Numbered from the stretch's first letter, positions 35,859 to 45,324 are shown. The stretch: DNA of 64,000 nt from Ignavibacteriales bacterium (GCA_016709765.1 JADJMD010000012.1:682001-746000), one strand, 5' to 3'. Translations and numbers: made by a program. Notes: generated by a model from the letters alone, not told the origin.

Positions 35859-37136
35859 TTAATAATTTCTTTTTAACAAAAGAAGTGTAAAATCATCATT
35901 GTAAATATCGGAAGTACTGAAATATTTTGTAGCGGATATTATCTCGTCAACCATTTTTTGAGGTGATTGAGTAGTATTTATTTCAAAGATTTCAATCAAT
36001 CTATCTAATCCGAATTGATTTTTATCTTTACTAAAAACCTCAACAACTCCATCTGTGTATAAAAGTATCTGATCATTTTTATTTAAAGTAATCTCAGAAC
36101 TTTTGAACTCAGCATCTTTTAAAAGATTTAAAGATGGACCGCCGCCTTCTAATAAAGTTGTTGTATCATTATCCCACAGTAGTGCAGGATTATGACCGCA
36201 ATTGCAATAAGTAAAAGTATGAGTTCTGTGATTTAGTATGCCATAAAAAACTGAAATAAAATCCCGCTTACGCATAAACTCAGAAACTTGCTCATTCATA
36301 AGTTTCATTATTTCACGTGGCTCGGAAAAAAGTTTTGCATTGTAACGAAGCAGTGCACGAAACGCTGCCATAATTAAAGCAGCCGGAACACCATCGCCCG
36401 AAACATCAGCGATTACAATTGCCAATCTATTTTCATCTAGAACTATATAATCAAAGTAATCCCCTCCAATTTCATAAGCCGGAATACAAACACTCGCAAA
36501 ATGATAACCCTCAATTTCGGGTTCAGAATTCGGTAGCAAACTTAGCTGCACATCTTTAGCTAGTTGGAGCTGTTCTTCTATTTTTTTCTTTTCAATTATC
36601 TGATAATGAAGTAAAGCTTTTTCAATAGATATTGCAGAAGCTTCAGCAAAAAAGTTTAAGACTTCAATATCAGCAGGATCAAAGGCCGCAAGTTTATCAC
36701 TTTCAACATTAAGTGCACCGATGGTTTTTCCATCACGTAAAATGGGAGAAGTTATTTCAGATCTGGTTTCTTTTCTTCCGGGTATGTAACGTTCATCTTT
36801 TGTTACATCATTAAGAATAATACTTTTTCCCATTTTGATTGTCTGCCCAACTATTCCTTTACCTTCCATAAGCATACCATCAGATTCTAATGGTAAGTTT
36901 CCAAATCCACGCTGAACCATACTTGCAATTTTTTGTCTGGTTTGATGATAGCCCGGATGATTAATATCTTCGCTAAGAATAAAAATTCCTGCTGCATCAT
37001 AATCAATTACATTTGCCAGCATATCTAAAAGCAGATTAAGTATTTTATCAAGATCCAGCGTGCCCCGAATTTTATTAGATATATTACGAAGCAGCTTATA
37101 CTTTATTTCTGCTGTTAATTCAATTTTATTTTTCAT
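35859..37136 (-). CDS. GAF-domain PP2C (SpoIIE-like) serine phosphatase
   Basis: A 425-aa cytosolic signalling protein. A GAF domain (about residues 25-170; VIDYDAAGIFILSEDINHPG, LPLESDGMLMEGKGIVGQTI) senses a small ligand, and a short helical linker leads to a PPM/SpoIIE phosphatase domain (about 190-425) with metal residues in EIGGDYFDYIVLDENRLA, IADVSGDGVPAALIMAAF, and ILLYTDGVVEVFS. It likely dephosphorylates an anti-sigma-factor antagonist. No cognate STAS or kinase gene is adjacent. The start of this gene and its 5' region are duplicated at 38314-38425. Confidence 0.9.
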   Translation of the reverse strand: MKNKIELTAEIKYKLLRNISNKIRGTLDLDKILNLLLDMLANVIDYDAAGIFILSEDINHPGYHQTRQKIASMVQRGFGNLPLESDGMLMEGKGIVGQTIKMGKSIILNDVTKDERYIPGRKETRSEITSPILRDGKTIGALNVESDKLAAFDPADIEVLNFFAEASAISIEKALLHYQIIEKKKIEEQLQLAKDVQLSLLPNSEPEIEGYHFASVCIPAYEIGGDYFDYIVLDENRLAIVIADVSGDGVPAALIMAAFRALLRYNAKLFSEPREIMKLMNEQVSEFMRKRDFISVFYGILNHRTHTFTYCNCGHNPALLWDNDTTTLLEGGGPSLNLLKDAEFKSSEITLNKNDQILLYTDGVVEVFSKDKNQFGLDRLIEIFEINTTQSPQKMVDEIISATKYFSTSDIYNDDFTLLLLKRNY

Positions 37137-37202
37137 CTACTAGATTGGATTAATTACTGATGTAAATTTAGCTGATAGTAATTTACATTCAAACAAAAAA
37201 TA
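37091..37202 (-). repeat. Copy A of a 112-bp repeat (5' end of the PP2C gene)
   Basis: Covers the first 15 codons of the PP2C gene and 65 bases upstream of its ATG. Copy B (38314-38425) has the same length and orientation with six mismatches by my count, all outside the central 65 bases or so. Confidence 0.85.
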
Positions 37203-37300
37203 GCCCCGAAATAACACGAGGTTAATTAGTATTCTGAAAAACATCAGTTCAGCAAAATCTTTATACCGATTTGCCGCAACAGATTAGCTAAAGACTATCA

Positions 37301-37855
37301 TTATTTTGATTTTATAATTCCGCTTCCCTCGCCAAAAAATCCTGTTCGCTCATATATATCATCGGAATATATTAATCCGTCAGCAAAATTTTTCATCCCA
37401 TCTATAACATCACCTTCTCCTTTGCCAACGATGGAAACGTTTTCTGTCCATTCTGATTCGCCTGTCTTAGTTCTAAAACCGGTAAAGCTGCCTTCCCACA
37501 AGCCATCAGGATAATCGTCCGGTACCATTGACCATTTACCGTGCGTAGGTCCTTCCCCCGTATTGAGGTTAAATCTGAAATTTATGGTTATCAATAAGTT
37601 TCCTTTTACTAAAGAATTGTCGGCTTCGAACCTGGTTAGCGCAACCCTATCTTTTACAATAAGGTTTTGTCCTACAATTTTTTCTGTACCGGGATCAACA
37701 AGGCCAAGGATTGTAATATTGGCGTTATAGTCGGTTGTTGTTACTTTTTCCAGTGAACTTACTGGCTCATTTGGCAGTTGGGATTTTTCTGAACAACCGA
37801 GAAATACAAGGCCCATAAAAGCTATTATAGCAAAGAAAATTTTTGTTGTTTTCAT
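37301..37855 (-). CDS. Lipoprotein of unknown function
   Basis: A 184-aa exported protein with a lipobox FLGCSEKSQ (cysteine 21 acylated). The mature part is mainly beta: ITINFRFNLNTGEGPTHGKW, NVSIVGKGEGDVIDGMKNFA and ERTGFFGEGSGIIKSK. I do not recognise a family. It stands alone, with a 164-bp gap to the PP2C gene and a 594-bp region upstream. Likely attached to the outer or inner membrane surface. Confidence 0.78.
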   Translation of the reverse strand: MKTTKIFFAIIAFMGLVFLGCSEKSQLPNEPVSSLEKVTTTDYNANITILGLVDPGTEKIVGQNLIVKDRVALTRFEADNSLVKGNLLITINFRFNLNTGEGPTHGKWSMVPDDYPDGLWEGSFTGFRTKTGESEWTENVSIVGKGEGDVIDGMKNFADGLIYSDDIYERTGFFGEGSGIIKSK

Positions 37856-38287
37856 AACAACACTCCTTTTAGTTGGTTGATAAATATTCTCTAATATTTT
37901 TAGAGAGATTGTTCTATCTTTAAGTGGATTGAGTTAATTCTGGTTCAAAAAACTTCAGCGGAATAATCTCATCCTCTAATTTTTAACTTTGTGTTGTTTA
38001 TTGGAAGACAATAAATTTCTGCACAGCATTTAGTTTATCGCTGCGCCTAAGGGGGTAAGAGATATGAATAAAGATACGATTACAACAACTAGTTACCCTA
38101 AAAGGTCCAGTGGTCAACAGTTGGAATAATTTCTTATTAAATAAAACTCTTTAGATCTTCAATGTCAAGAAAAATATTATTAAAATTTGGCAATATTAAT
38201 CAATTAACAACAAACTCCTACCACTCTACTTAGCGACAGGCAGGCCTTAATTGATGGGGGTGCTCTTAAAATAAGTTAGTTTTGCTT

Positions 38288-38425
38288 TCACAAAATTTGT
38301 CTTTCAGACCAAAGCAGTTTGTACTTAATTTCTGCTGTGAGTTCAATTTTATTTTTCATCTACTAGATTGGATTAATTACTGATGTAAATTTAGCAGATA
38401 GTAATTTACATTCAAACAAAAAATA
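38288..38425 (-). pseudogene. Relic copy of the PP2C gene start (copy B)
   Basis: The 112-bp copy B (38314-38425) repeats the PP2C upstream region and the first 15 codons, MKNKIELTAEIKYKLL. The frame then leaves the homology (WSERQIL) and stops at 38288-38290, giving a 23-codon stub that starts at 38359. It is therefore a truncated duplicate, not a functional gene; the shared upstream part may still be a working promoter. Confidence 0.8.
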
Positions 38426-38428
38426 AAA

Positions 38429-38446
38429 AAGGAGCCGAAGCTCCTT
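38429..38446 (-). terminator. Terminator of the alpha/beta hydrolase operon
   Basis: On the minus strand AAGGAGC-TTCG-GCTCCTT followed by a T-rich tail; a UUCG tetraloop makes it very stable. It lies within 22 bases of the hydrolase stop at 38450, and copy B of the repeat begins right after it. Confidence 0.92.
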
Positions 38447-38449
38447 AAA

Positions 38450-39403
38450 TTATTTATTCAAAAATTTTCTAATTACTTTAAATAATTTTTCAGGTTCTTC
38501 TACCTGGGGATTATGTCCGCTTTTTTCAAACATTACAAACTTAGCTTGTGGACAATAATCTTTGTACTCAGCTTCCATCCAGGGAACAGCTACGCGATCA
38601 TATCTGCCGGCATATATCAAGATTGGCATATTTAAACTTTTTAATTGTTTTCTAAAATCAAATGTTCCGATATCACTACTAACTAGAAAATCTCCATCTC
38701 GTCCAACCATTTGATAATACAATTTTGTGTTGTTGGAATTTGGATACGGTTTTCTTCCAACTCTATTAAAATTTTCTGGATTATAAGCATACAAAAATCC
38801 ATATGGTACTCGACCATAAATATCCTGATGAATCTGATCGCTTGATACGGCACCTTGTTTTCTTACTTTCATCAATTCTTCCCACACTTCAGGATAATTT
38901 GTTTTTATTTCGTGATTTGAATTATCACAGTTTTCCTGCCACATTAAATAAGAATGAAATGTATTTGCTAGTATCAGATGCGACACATTTTCCGGATATT
39001 TAATTGCGTAAGCCTGTGCAACCACGCCGCCATAAGAATGCCCTAAAATATTGATTTTAGTGAAGCCCAAAGACTTGCGCAATCCTTCCAAATCTTCAAC
39101 GTCTCTTTCTAGAGTATACTCAGTTACGTTTCTTGCTGTATCAGATTTGCCTCGCCCAAAAGCATCAAAATAAACTAATGTGTTGGTTGTTGATAATGAA
39201 TCAAAAGCTCTAAGGTAACTATGTGCATTACCCGGACCACCGGCAATAAAAAATAACGGGTCTCCATTACCAAAACTAACTGTCCAGATTTTTGCTCCGT
39301 TTACTTCATAATATTTTCCATCAGTTTGACTATCAGGAAAGTTTTGAGAATATATTGTTATAGCAAAAATGAGTAAAAGAAAAGTTTTAAATAATGTTTT
39401 CAT
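38450..39403 (-). CDS. Alpha/beta hydrolase, proline-iminopeptidase-like
   Basis: A 317-aa exported hydrolase (signal peptide MKTLFKTFLLLIFAITIYSQ). The nucleophile elbow is LGHSYGGVVAQAYA, the oxyanion segment is IAGGPGNAHSYLRAFDSLS, and the catalytic His is at the end, FEKSGHNPQVEEP, with Asp in AGRYDRVAVPW. It resembles the S33 family but substrate is unknown. Its ATG overlaps the YiiX-like gene by four bases (ATGA), so the two are coupled. Confidence 0.9.
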   Translation of the reverse strand: MKTLFKTFLLLIFAITIYSQNFPDSQTDGKYYEVNGAKIWTVSFGNGDPLFFIAGGPGNAHSYLRAFDSLSTTNTLVYFDAFGRGKSDTARNVTEYTLERDVEDLEGLRKSLGFTKINILGHSYGGVVAQAYAIKYPENVSHLILANTFHSYLMWQENCDNSNHEIKTNYPEVWEELMKVRKQGAVSSDQIHQDIYGRVPYGFLYAYNPENFNRVGRKPYPNSNNTKLYYQMVGRDGDFLVSSDIGTFDFRKQLKSLNMPILIYAGRYDRVAVPWMEAEYKDYCPQAKFVMFEKSGHNPQVEEPEKLFKVIRKFLNK

Positions 39404-40902
39404 AAAGCGCCTTGTAAATTTTTAATTTCATCCCTGGCTTGTCTTGCTAAATTTACCAAATTCCAGTAAGGAGGAGTATATCCGTTTTCATTTTTAAATT
39501 TATTAGCAAGATCTATTAATTTCAGTTTTATTTTATCGTGAGTTTCGGAATACTCTACATTTTTTAATGTTGCCTCAGCACTCATACCTTCTGGCACAGG
39601 GCCGACTGAGCCAAATAGATTTAATATCATACTATAAAGTTTTGTCACTCTGCCGACTGGTAAAAGATACCAATCATATGATAAAACCTTACCGCTATCA
39701 GCTTCTTCCAACATTACATCCGTAACTGCATTATCCAAATGATCTTTATATAGAGTTTCCGGATCTCTCCATTCAGCGACAACAGAAAGTTTCGGATCAT
39801 ACTCAAGATCTGAAGGCTCCTCTGTTTCAAAATACTTAACACCGAATGCGGCTAGCCAGTTTCTTGCACCTTTAGTTGAAATGTTTGATAGACCAGTCCA
39901 TAGCGTTATTCCAAATTTCTTATATGATGATGATGCAACTTCTGAGCAAAATTGTTTTTCTGATTCGTTAGTATTCATTTCAAAATCATAAGGAATATGT
40001 TTCTGCTTAGCCTCTATTAATGCAAATTCTGCGGCTTTGTGTGGAAGCATTGGATCTGTTTTTATTAAATCGGATCTCAATCTTAGAACCATAATTCTAA
40101 GCTTTATGTCTTTAAGATATTCCTCTAATGATGAAATTACGACTCCTCTTTCAATATGCGATTCAATTATTGAAATCGCTTTTGTTTTTTCATCGATATG
40201 AACTAATGCTATGTGCGAAAAATTTCCCGGATAATCATTCCCTCTTGCAATCAATGCTGATGTAGGAGCGCCACCACGAGAAACTAAAATATCTCCGCTG
40301 TGAACTTCCTCACCTAGTATTGCGGCTGAGGGAGTAATCGATGGTTCATCAATTCCTTTGACTAAAGGTGCTACTTCTCCGCTTGGTAACTGAAGTATTA
40401 TTTCTTCAATTGCAGTTCTGTTTCCATAAAGCAAACGATAAAGTGTATTTCTAGCATCAGTAGAATTCATATCCCAGTTTCTGGATTGTTCTTTTACAAC
40501 CTTTCTTAATTGAGAATAAAAATTTACGTAGGCAGGAAAATATTGATTGCAAACGGGAATAAGCGGGGCTGATTGAAAAATATAGTTTTCAAGTGCTGCA
40601 AATTTTTCATCTGATGGTTTTAAATCTTTATCGGATATTTCATTTAGAATTTTTTCAGAACTCAAAAATAATGAATCGATATGAGGTTCTATTTTATCAC
40701 AACCTTCAGAAGCGGCGTTTATGAATGTCCTTTCTAATTTATTCCACACACTATCCTGATTCCAGATAAACGGTTTTTTATTTCCTTCAGGAATTATCGA
40801 ATTATTCTCTACAGGAATTAATAGTAAAAGATATAGTAATGCGATTGTAGAAATTGAAATGAGGATCTTGGGATATTTTATTTTTATAGATTTTATTTTC
40901 AC
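39400..40902 (-). CDS. YiiX/YebB-like N1pC/P60 cysteine hydrolase
   Basis: A 500-aa protein with one N-terminal membrane helix or signal (ILISISTIALLYLLLLIP). Residues about 200-330 form a permuted papain-like domain: GDILVSRGGAPTSALIARG, FSHIALVHIDEKTKAIS with the His, IESHIERGVVI with Glu, and YDFEMNTNESEKQFCSEVAS with the Cys, a layout typical of the YiiX/LRAT-like group. Targets are lipid or peptidoglycan amide bonds by family precedent. It is the first gene of a pair with the alpha/beta hydrolase. Roughly 200 residues before and 100 after the domain are helical and unassigned. Confidence 0.82.
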   Translation of the reverse strand: MKIKSIKIKYPKILISISTIALLYLLLLIPVENNSIIPEGNKKPFIWNQDSVWNKLERTFINAASEGCDKIEPHIDSLFLSSEKILNEISDKDLKPSDEKFAALENYIFQSAPLIPVCNQYFPAYVNFYSQLRKVVKEQSRNWDMNSTDARNTLYRLLYGNRTAIEEIILQLPSGEVAPLVKGIDEPSITPSAAILGEEVHSGDILVSRGGAPTSALIARGNDYPGNFSHIALVHIDEKTKAISIIESHIERGVVISSLEEYLKDIKLRIMVLRLRSDLIKTDPMLPHKAAEFALIEAKQKHIPYDFEMNTNESEKQFCSEVASSSYKKFGITLWTGLSNISTKGARNWLAAFGVKYFETEEPSDLEYDPKLSVVAEWRDPETLYKDHLDNAVTDVMLEEADSGKVLSYDWYLLPVGRVTKLYSMILNLFGSVGPVPEGMSAEATLKNVEYSETHDKIKLKLIDLANKFKNENGYTPPYWNLVNLARQARDEIKNLQGAL

Positions 40903-41103
40903 ATCTAAAATTTAAGAAAGAGGTGTTTTAATTACTAAATATTAAAAAAGTCCTACCTATCATTTTCATCCAGATAGTTTTTCCTGTGCTAAAGAAATTT
41001 TTTATAATTTAGGATATCATTTCGAAGTTTAGCATTAAATAGTATTCTTTTTCTAGATCAGAAAGCTTATTTTTATTTAAATAAAAAATGAAAGATCAAG
41101 TGC

Positions 41104-42216
41104 ATGAAAAAAATAATATTCTTCTTATTTGTAGGACTTTTGTTAGCATCCTGTAATGTTAAAAAAGAGCAGTTCACAATAACAGGAACTATTGACAGCA
41201 AAGATTCTGTTATGATTTTTCTTCAAAAACGCGGAATCGATGGTTGGGAAAAACTCGACTCGACAAAAGTGCTTAACGGTAAATTTAATTTCACCGGATC
41301 AGTCGTTATGCCAGAGATGTGGTATTTAACAATGGACGATAAAAAAATATCCTTTCCTCTTTTCGTAGAGAATTCCGATATTAATGTTCAGCTTTATCCG
41401 GACAGTATTGATAATTCGAAAGTAATTGGATCATCTTCACAAGATATTTATAAGAAATATGTGGATATGAATGATACCATAATGAAAAAAATGGAAGATG
41501 TTTATAATGCGTGGAAAGCTGCAAAAGAAATAGGCGATACTGCAGCGATGAAAAAAAATGATTCAATCAGTGAAGACCTCGATAAGGAAACAAAGGATCA
41601 ACTAGTCTCTTTTATAAAATCGAACAACAATACATCAGTTTCACCTTATCTAATAACTCGCAATTCTTGGCGGTTTGATTTGCCCGAATTACAGAAGTTA
41701 ATAAGCGTGATCGACACTAAATTAAAAGCTTCCACATATTATCAGGATATCGAAAAACGAATTGGGTTACTACGTGCAACAGCAATTGGTCAAATTGCTC
41801 CAGATTTTACGCTGAACGACTCCACTGGAAATCCTGTTTCTCTCTCATCACTAAAAGGTAAAATATTGTTAGTTGATTTCTGGGCAGCATGGTGCGGGCC
41901 TTGCCGAGCAGAAAATCCAAATGTTGTTAAAGCTTGGAAGACATATAATAAAAAAGGATTTGATGTACTTGGTGTTTCATTTGATACCAATCGCGATAAG
42001 TGGCTAAAGGCTATTAAGGATGATAAATTAACATGGACTCAAGTTTCGGATCTAAAAGGCTGGGGTAATGAAGCTGGTAAACTCTATGCAATAAATTCAA
42101 TTCCAGCCAACGTTTTGCTAGACAAGGATCAGAAGATTATCGCCTCCAATTTACGAGGTGAGGATCTACTAAAAAAACTTGAAGAACTTCTTGGATCAGT
42201 ATCAGCGTCAAAATAA
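41104..42216 (+). CDS. TlpA-like thioredoxin lipoprotein with DUF4369 domain
   Basis: A 370-aa lipoprotein (lipobox LLLASCNVKKE, cysteine near residue 17). An N-terminal DUF4369 domain (FTITGTIDSKDSVMIFLQKR) is followed by a helical linker and a C-terminal AhpC/TSA-thioredoxin domain from IGQIAPDFTLNDSTGNPVSL, with the redox pair in DFWAAWCGPCRAENP. It acts in periplasmic disulfide or thiol metabolism, often for cytochrome c maturation. Single gene, with a strong bidirectional terminator beyond its stop. Confidence 0.92.
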   Translation: MKKIIFFLFVGLLLASCNVKKEQFTITGTIDSKDSVMIFLQKRGIDGWEKLDSTKVLNGKFNFTGSVVMPEMWYLTMDDKKISFPLFVENSDINVQLYPDSIDNSKVIGSSSQDIYKKYVDMNDTIMKKMEDVYNAWKAAKEIGDTAAMKKNDSISEDLDKETKDQLVSFIKSNNNTSVSPYLITRNSWRFDLPELQKLISVIDTKLKASTYYQDIEKRIGLLRATAIGQIAPDFTLNDSTGNPVSLSSLKGKILLVDFWAAWCGPCRAENPNVVKAWKTYNKKGFDVLGVSFDTNRDKWLKAIKDDKLTWTQVSDLKGWGNEAGKLYAINSIPANVLLDKDQKIIASNLRGEDLLKKLEELLGSVSASK

Positions 42217-42299
42217 AATATTTATTTGTGATCGTTTAATAGAATCCCTGCAAAAACTGATTGATCTCAATATTTATTTTCTACTTTAAATGCAAAGAA

Positions 42300-42329
42300 A
42301 AAACCCTGATACAAAGGTATCAGGGTTTT
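42300..42329. terminator. Bidirectional terminator after tlpA-like and DUF4397 genes
   Basis: AAAACCCTGATAC (42300-42312), AAAG loop, GTATCAGGGTTTT (42317-42329) with A/T tails on both sides. It lies between two convergent genes whose stops are at 42216 and 42351. Confidence 0.92.
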
Positions 42330-42350
42330 TATTAAGGAATGTTAATCAAA

Positions 42351-44894
42351 TTATTTCAATAGAATCATTTTCTTTGTTTGAACAAAATCACCAGCCTGTA
42401 GTTTATAAATATATGTTCCGCTTGCCAGTCTGGAAGCATCAAAGTTTATTTCATATTTTCCTGCGGCTCTTTGTTCATTTGAAATCAGCTCTGCAACCTC
42501 AGTCCCAAGTATATCATAAACTTTTAAGGTTACATTTGCATTATTAGGAATGCTGAAAGCAATTCTTGTACTTGGATTGAAAGGATTAGGATAATTTTGA
42601 TCCAAGTTATATTCACTAACTTCAGCAATCTCACCTGTCTCACCCAAAATTTTATTCATATAATCATCAGCTTCTTTACCAAGTATTTTTGGAAGCTGAA
42701 CGACAGCACCATTTGCCAAAGCTACAAATATTCCGAATGGTTCACCGTTTTGATTTGCAGAAGGATTTAAAAATCCTGATGCAAAAACTACAGCAGAATT
42801 TCCACCAAGAGTTCTTAGGTCTGCATTATAAACACCTACTAACTGAAAAGGATTTGTTGTATAAATTATTACCCAGTTTCTACTAGCAGGAAGGCTTACA
42901 TAATTACTAACGTCACCATAAGATATATTAGAAAGACTTAAACCGAATAAAGAACGGATATTTACAGCAGGGGCATCGGTTGAACCGTGAACAGCAAACA
43001 AATCTACTTTACTATTACTGTTAGCTTCTTCACGCGCGTCAGCTTTTGCAAATAGAGTAAATGATATATCTCTTCCATTTGGATTTGGGGCAAATCCGCT
43101 TGGATTTACCACGCCATTAGCTAAAGCCACATATGTCTTGCCGCCTTCAAAAGTAACAGCAAAGTTTTTAATAGTATCAGCAGCGGAAGTACTATTACCG
43201 GGTGCAACCCCGATATTTAGCGAAACTCCTGCAGGAACATCAACATATGGAGTAGCAGTTCTGAAAGCAAAATTATCAAGTAACAAACCTCCATTAACAT
43301 AAACATCTACTTCACTTGCGATTGGATCAGCAGCATTATGAATTATCTGCAATCTTGCTGTAGTAGGAGCTGTGTAAGGTGGTAGCTCGATAACATCTCC
43401 CGTTGGTAATGCAGCAAACAATCCAAATGGAGCACCATTTTGATTTCCAGAAGGATCCAGGAATCCGGATGCAAATACAACTGCAGCACCGCCACCAAGA
43501 CCAGTCAGGTTTGCTTCGAATGTTGCAACTATTGTGTTATTATCATTTGCAGGTGTAATATCCAATAAATATGATGAAGCTGGAACTCTGATGTAATCTG
43601 TAAAGTCGCCATAAGCAGCGTCCTCAACAAGTTTACCAACATTTCTTGCTATCACATCCACAGCAGGGGCGTCTGTTGAGCCATGTAAGACAACAAAATC
43701 AACTTTGTTATTATACTTACCAGATTCTTTTATTCCATCTTTTGCAAAAAGTGTAAAAGCTATACTTCTTCCGTCTGGGTTTGGTAAGAATCCTGAACCT
43801 ACAACTCCATTAGCAACTGCTACATATGTTTTACCATTTTGCAAAACAACTGGAATATTTTTTATCGTATCACTTACAGATGTACTATTTGCAGGTGCAA
43901 TTCCAATATTTAACGTAACTTCTGCAGGAACTGTTACAAAGGGCGTTGCAGTTCTAAAAGCAAAGTTGTCTAATAAAAGATCTCCATTTACATATACATC
44001 GACTTCATTTGCCAAAGGATCTGCAGCGTTATGAATAACCTGAAGTTTTGCAGTAGGAAGTATTTGCGGGAATTCAACTACTGTTCCATTAGGAAGAGCT
44101 GCAAATAATCCGAATGGCGCGCCATTTTGATTTGATGAAGGATCTAAAAATCCGGAAGCAAATACTACAGCAGATTTACCACCAAGACCATTTAAATTAA
44201 CATCAAAAGAAGCAACTACAACATTACCATTATTGCCTGGTGTTACTTCTAAAGTATATTCTTTAGCTCTTAAACTTTTGTATTTATAAATCTCAGAATA
44301 AGTTAAATTATTGATCAGTTTTCTTTTTCCCCAGAAGTCAGCGCCATCAACTTCTATTTCTTCTTCAGAATTTGATAGATTTGCGTTACTTACATTTAAT
44401 GATGGGGAATTCGAAGGATTCTTAACCCAGATATCAACTGTTGGGGCATCAGTTGCGCCGTGAACGGTAACAAAATCCACTAACCAATTAGCAAGACCTT
44501 GTTCTCTAATTCCATCTTTTGCAAATAATGTAAATGAAATAGGCTTGTTATCAGGATTAGCAGCAAATTGAGTTGGATCTAAAACTCCATTTGCAACAGC
44601 TATGTATGTTTTGTTTGGACTAAAAGTAACTTCAAAATTTTTAATTGTATCAGCTGCCGAAGTGCTATTCGGAGGTGCAATACCAATGTTAATAGTCTCA
44701 TTAGCGGGAACATCAATAAATGGTGTTGCCGTCCTAAATTCAAAATTATCAAGCGCCAAGTTACCATTTAAATAAACATCTACTTGATTAGCAGCAGGAT
44801 CTGCGGCATTGTGAATAACTTGTAATCGTGCTGTTTGAGCATTTGCTGATATAAAACCAGCTAGAATTAACATGGTAAGAAAGAATTTTTTCAT
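42351..44894 (-). CDS. Secreted T9SS protein with three DUF4397 repeats
   Basis: An 847-aa exported protein: signal peptide MKKFFLTMLILAGFISANAQ, three tandem blocks of about 230 residues, each beginning with a RLQVIHNAADP-like sequence (near 22, 283 and 515) and containing VDVYLNGNLALDNF-type and SFTLFAKDG segments, and a type A sorting domain (QNYPNPFNPSTRIAFSIP ... KKMILLK). DUF4397 domains form immunoglobulin-like beta-sandwiches of unknown function in surface proteins. The three blocks are similar at DNA level, so the array is a recombination-prone tandem repeat. Confidence 0.92.
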   Translation of the reverse strand: MKKFFLTMLILAGFISANAQTARLQVIHNAADPAANQVDVYLNGNLALDNFEFRTATPFIDVPANETINIGIAPPNSTSAADTIKNFEVTFSPNKTYIAVANGVLDPTQFAANPDNKPISFTLFAKDGIREQGLANWLVDFVTVHGATDAPTVDIWVKNPSNSPSLNVSNANLSNSEEEIEVDGADFWGKRKLINNLTYSEIYKYKSLRAKEYTLEVTPGNNGNVVVASFDVNLNGLGGKSAVVFASGFLDPSSNQNGAPFGLFAALPNGTVVEFPQILPTAKLQVIHNAADPLANEVDVYVNGDLLLDNFAFRTATPFVTVPAEVTLNIGIAPANSTSVSDTIKNIPVVLQNGKTYVAVANGVVGSGFLPNPDGRSIAFTLFAKDGIKESGKYNNKVDFVVLHGSTDAPAVDVIARNVGKLVEDAAYGDFTDYIRVPASSYLLDITPANDNNTIVATFEANLTGLGGGAAVVFASGFLDPSGNQNGAPFGLFAALPTGDVIELPPYTAPTTARLQIIHNAADPIASEVDVYVNGGLLLDNFAFRTATPYVDVPAGVSLNIGVAPGNSTSAADTIKNFAVTFEGGKTYVALANGVVNPSGFAPNPNGRDISFTLFAKADAREEANSNSKVDLFAVHGSTDAPAVNIRSLFGLSLSNISYGDVSNYVSLPASRNWVIIYTTNPFQLVGVYNADLRTLGGNSAVVFASGFLNPSANQNGEPFGIFVALANGAVVQLPKILGKEADDYMNKILGETGEIAEVSEYNLDQNYPNPFNPSTRIAFSIPNNANVTLKVYDILGTEVAELISNEQRAAGKYEINFDASRLASGTYIYKLQAGDFVQTKKMILLK

Positions 44895-45154
44895 TTTTGA
44901 TCTCCTTTTATTGGTTATTGATTATAGGTCTTAACAGAAGCACAACCACAAAAGTTCCAATAAATAGTAAAAAATTAATCGGATTTTTTAGGATAGTAAT
45001 TGTATTACATGGCTCGAATTTTTATTTGCCAATAAATATTATTACAGGCCTTTAATAAAAATAAATTCGCGCTATTAACGATAAAGGAGGAGCTATTGGA
45101 ACTAAAATTTGAATAAAATGTTTTAACTATAAATAATTAATAAACAGAAATGTG

Positions 45155-45295
45155 ATGAACCATACGAAAAGAAAATACGATGAGAAAAATTTAAGTGCAG
45201 TAAAAATAGATCTGGTTCTGTCAGTTATATTATTTCTGGTTGTGGCATTTGTCTGCTTAAATTTTAGTTTACATTCCCCTGCCAGATTTAGTTAG
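45155..45295 (+). CDS. Possible 46-aa single-helix membrane peptide
   Basis: ATG at 45155 to TAG at 45293-45295. A basic N-terminus (MNHTKRKYDEKN) is followed by a strongly hydrophobic helix (DLVLSVILFLVVAFVCLNF) and a short polar tail, the layout of a small inner-membrane protein. The stop lies inside a strong hairpin with a T-rich tail, as expected for a short transcript. No clear Shine-Dalgarno sequence is present, so this is only a candidate; no homolog is known to me. Confidence 0.3.
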   Translation: MNHTKRKYDEKNLSAVKIDLVLSVILFLVVAFVCLNFSLHSPARFS

Positions 45296-45301
45296 CAGGG
45301 G
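45276..45301 (+). terminator. Terminator-like hairpin
   Basis: CCCCTGC (45276-45282) pairs with GCAGGGG (45295-45301) over a 12-base loop, followed on the plus strand by TTTATTTTA. The minus side lacks a T tract, so it fits a plus-strand transcript such as the small ORF that ends in it. Confidence 0.55.
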
Positions 45302-45324
45302 TTTATTTTAATAGTAATCAAAAA

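Larger units (their letters stand above)
37856..38449. other. 594-bp intergenic region between lipoprotein and hydrolase genes
   Basis: Holds the upstream region of the lipoprotein gene, copy B of the PP2C 5' repeat (38314-38425), a terminator hairpin (38429-38446), and a possible 21-codon plus-strand ORF (38064-38129). The rest is AT-rich with no further gene in view. Confidence 0.7.
44895..45324. other. 430-bp intergenic region with one small ORF
   Basis: Contains the upstream region of the DUF4397 gene, a small plus-strand frame at 45155-45295 and a hairpin with a T-rich plus-strand tail at 45276-45301. Nothing else is recognised. Confidence 0.6.

Noticed and set aside
43705..44034. 109-aa plus-strand frame inside the DUF4397 array
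   Set aside because: Shadow of a repetitive coding sequence; no start signal and no family resemblance.
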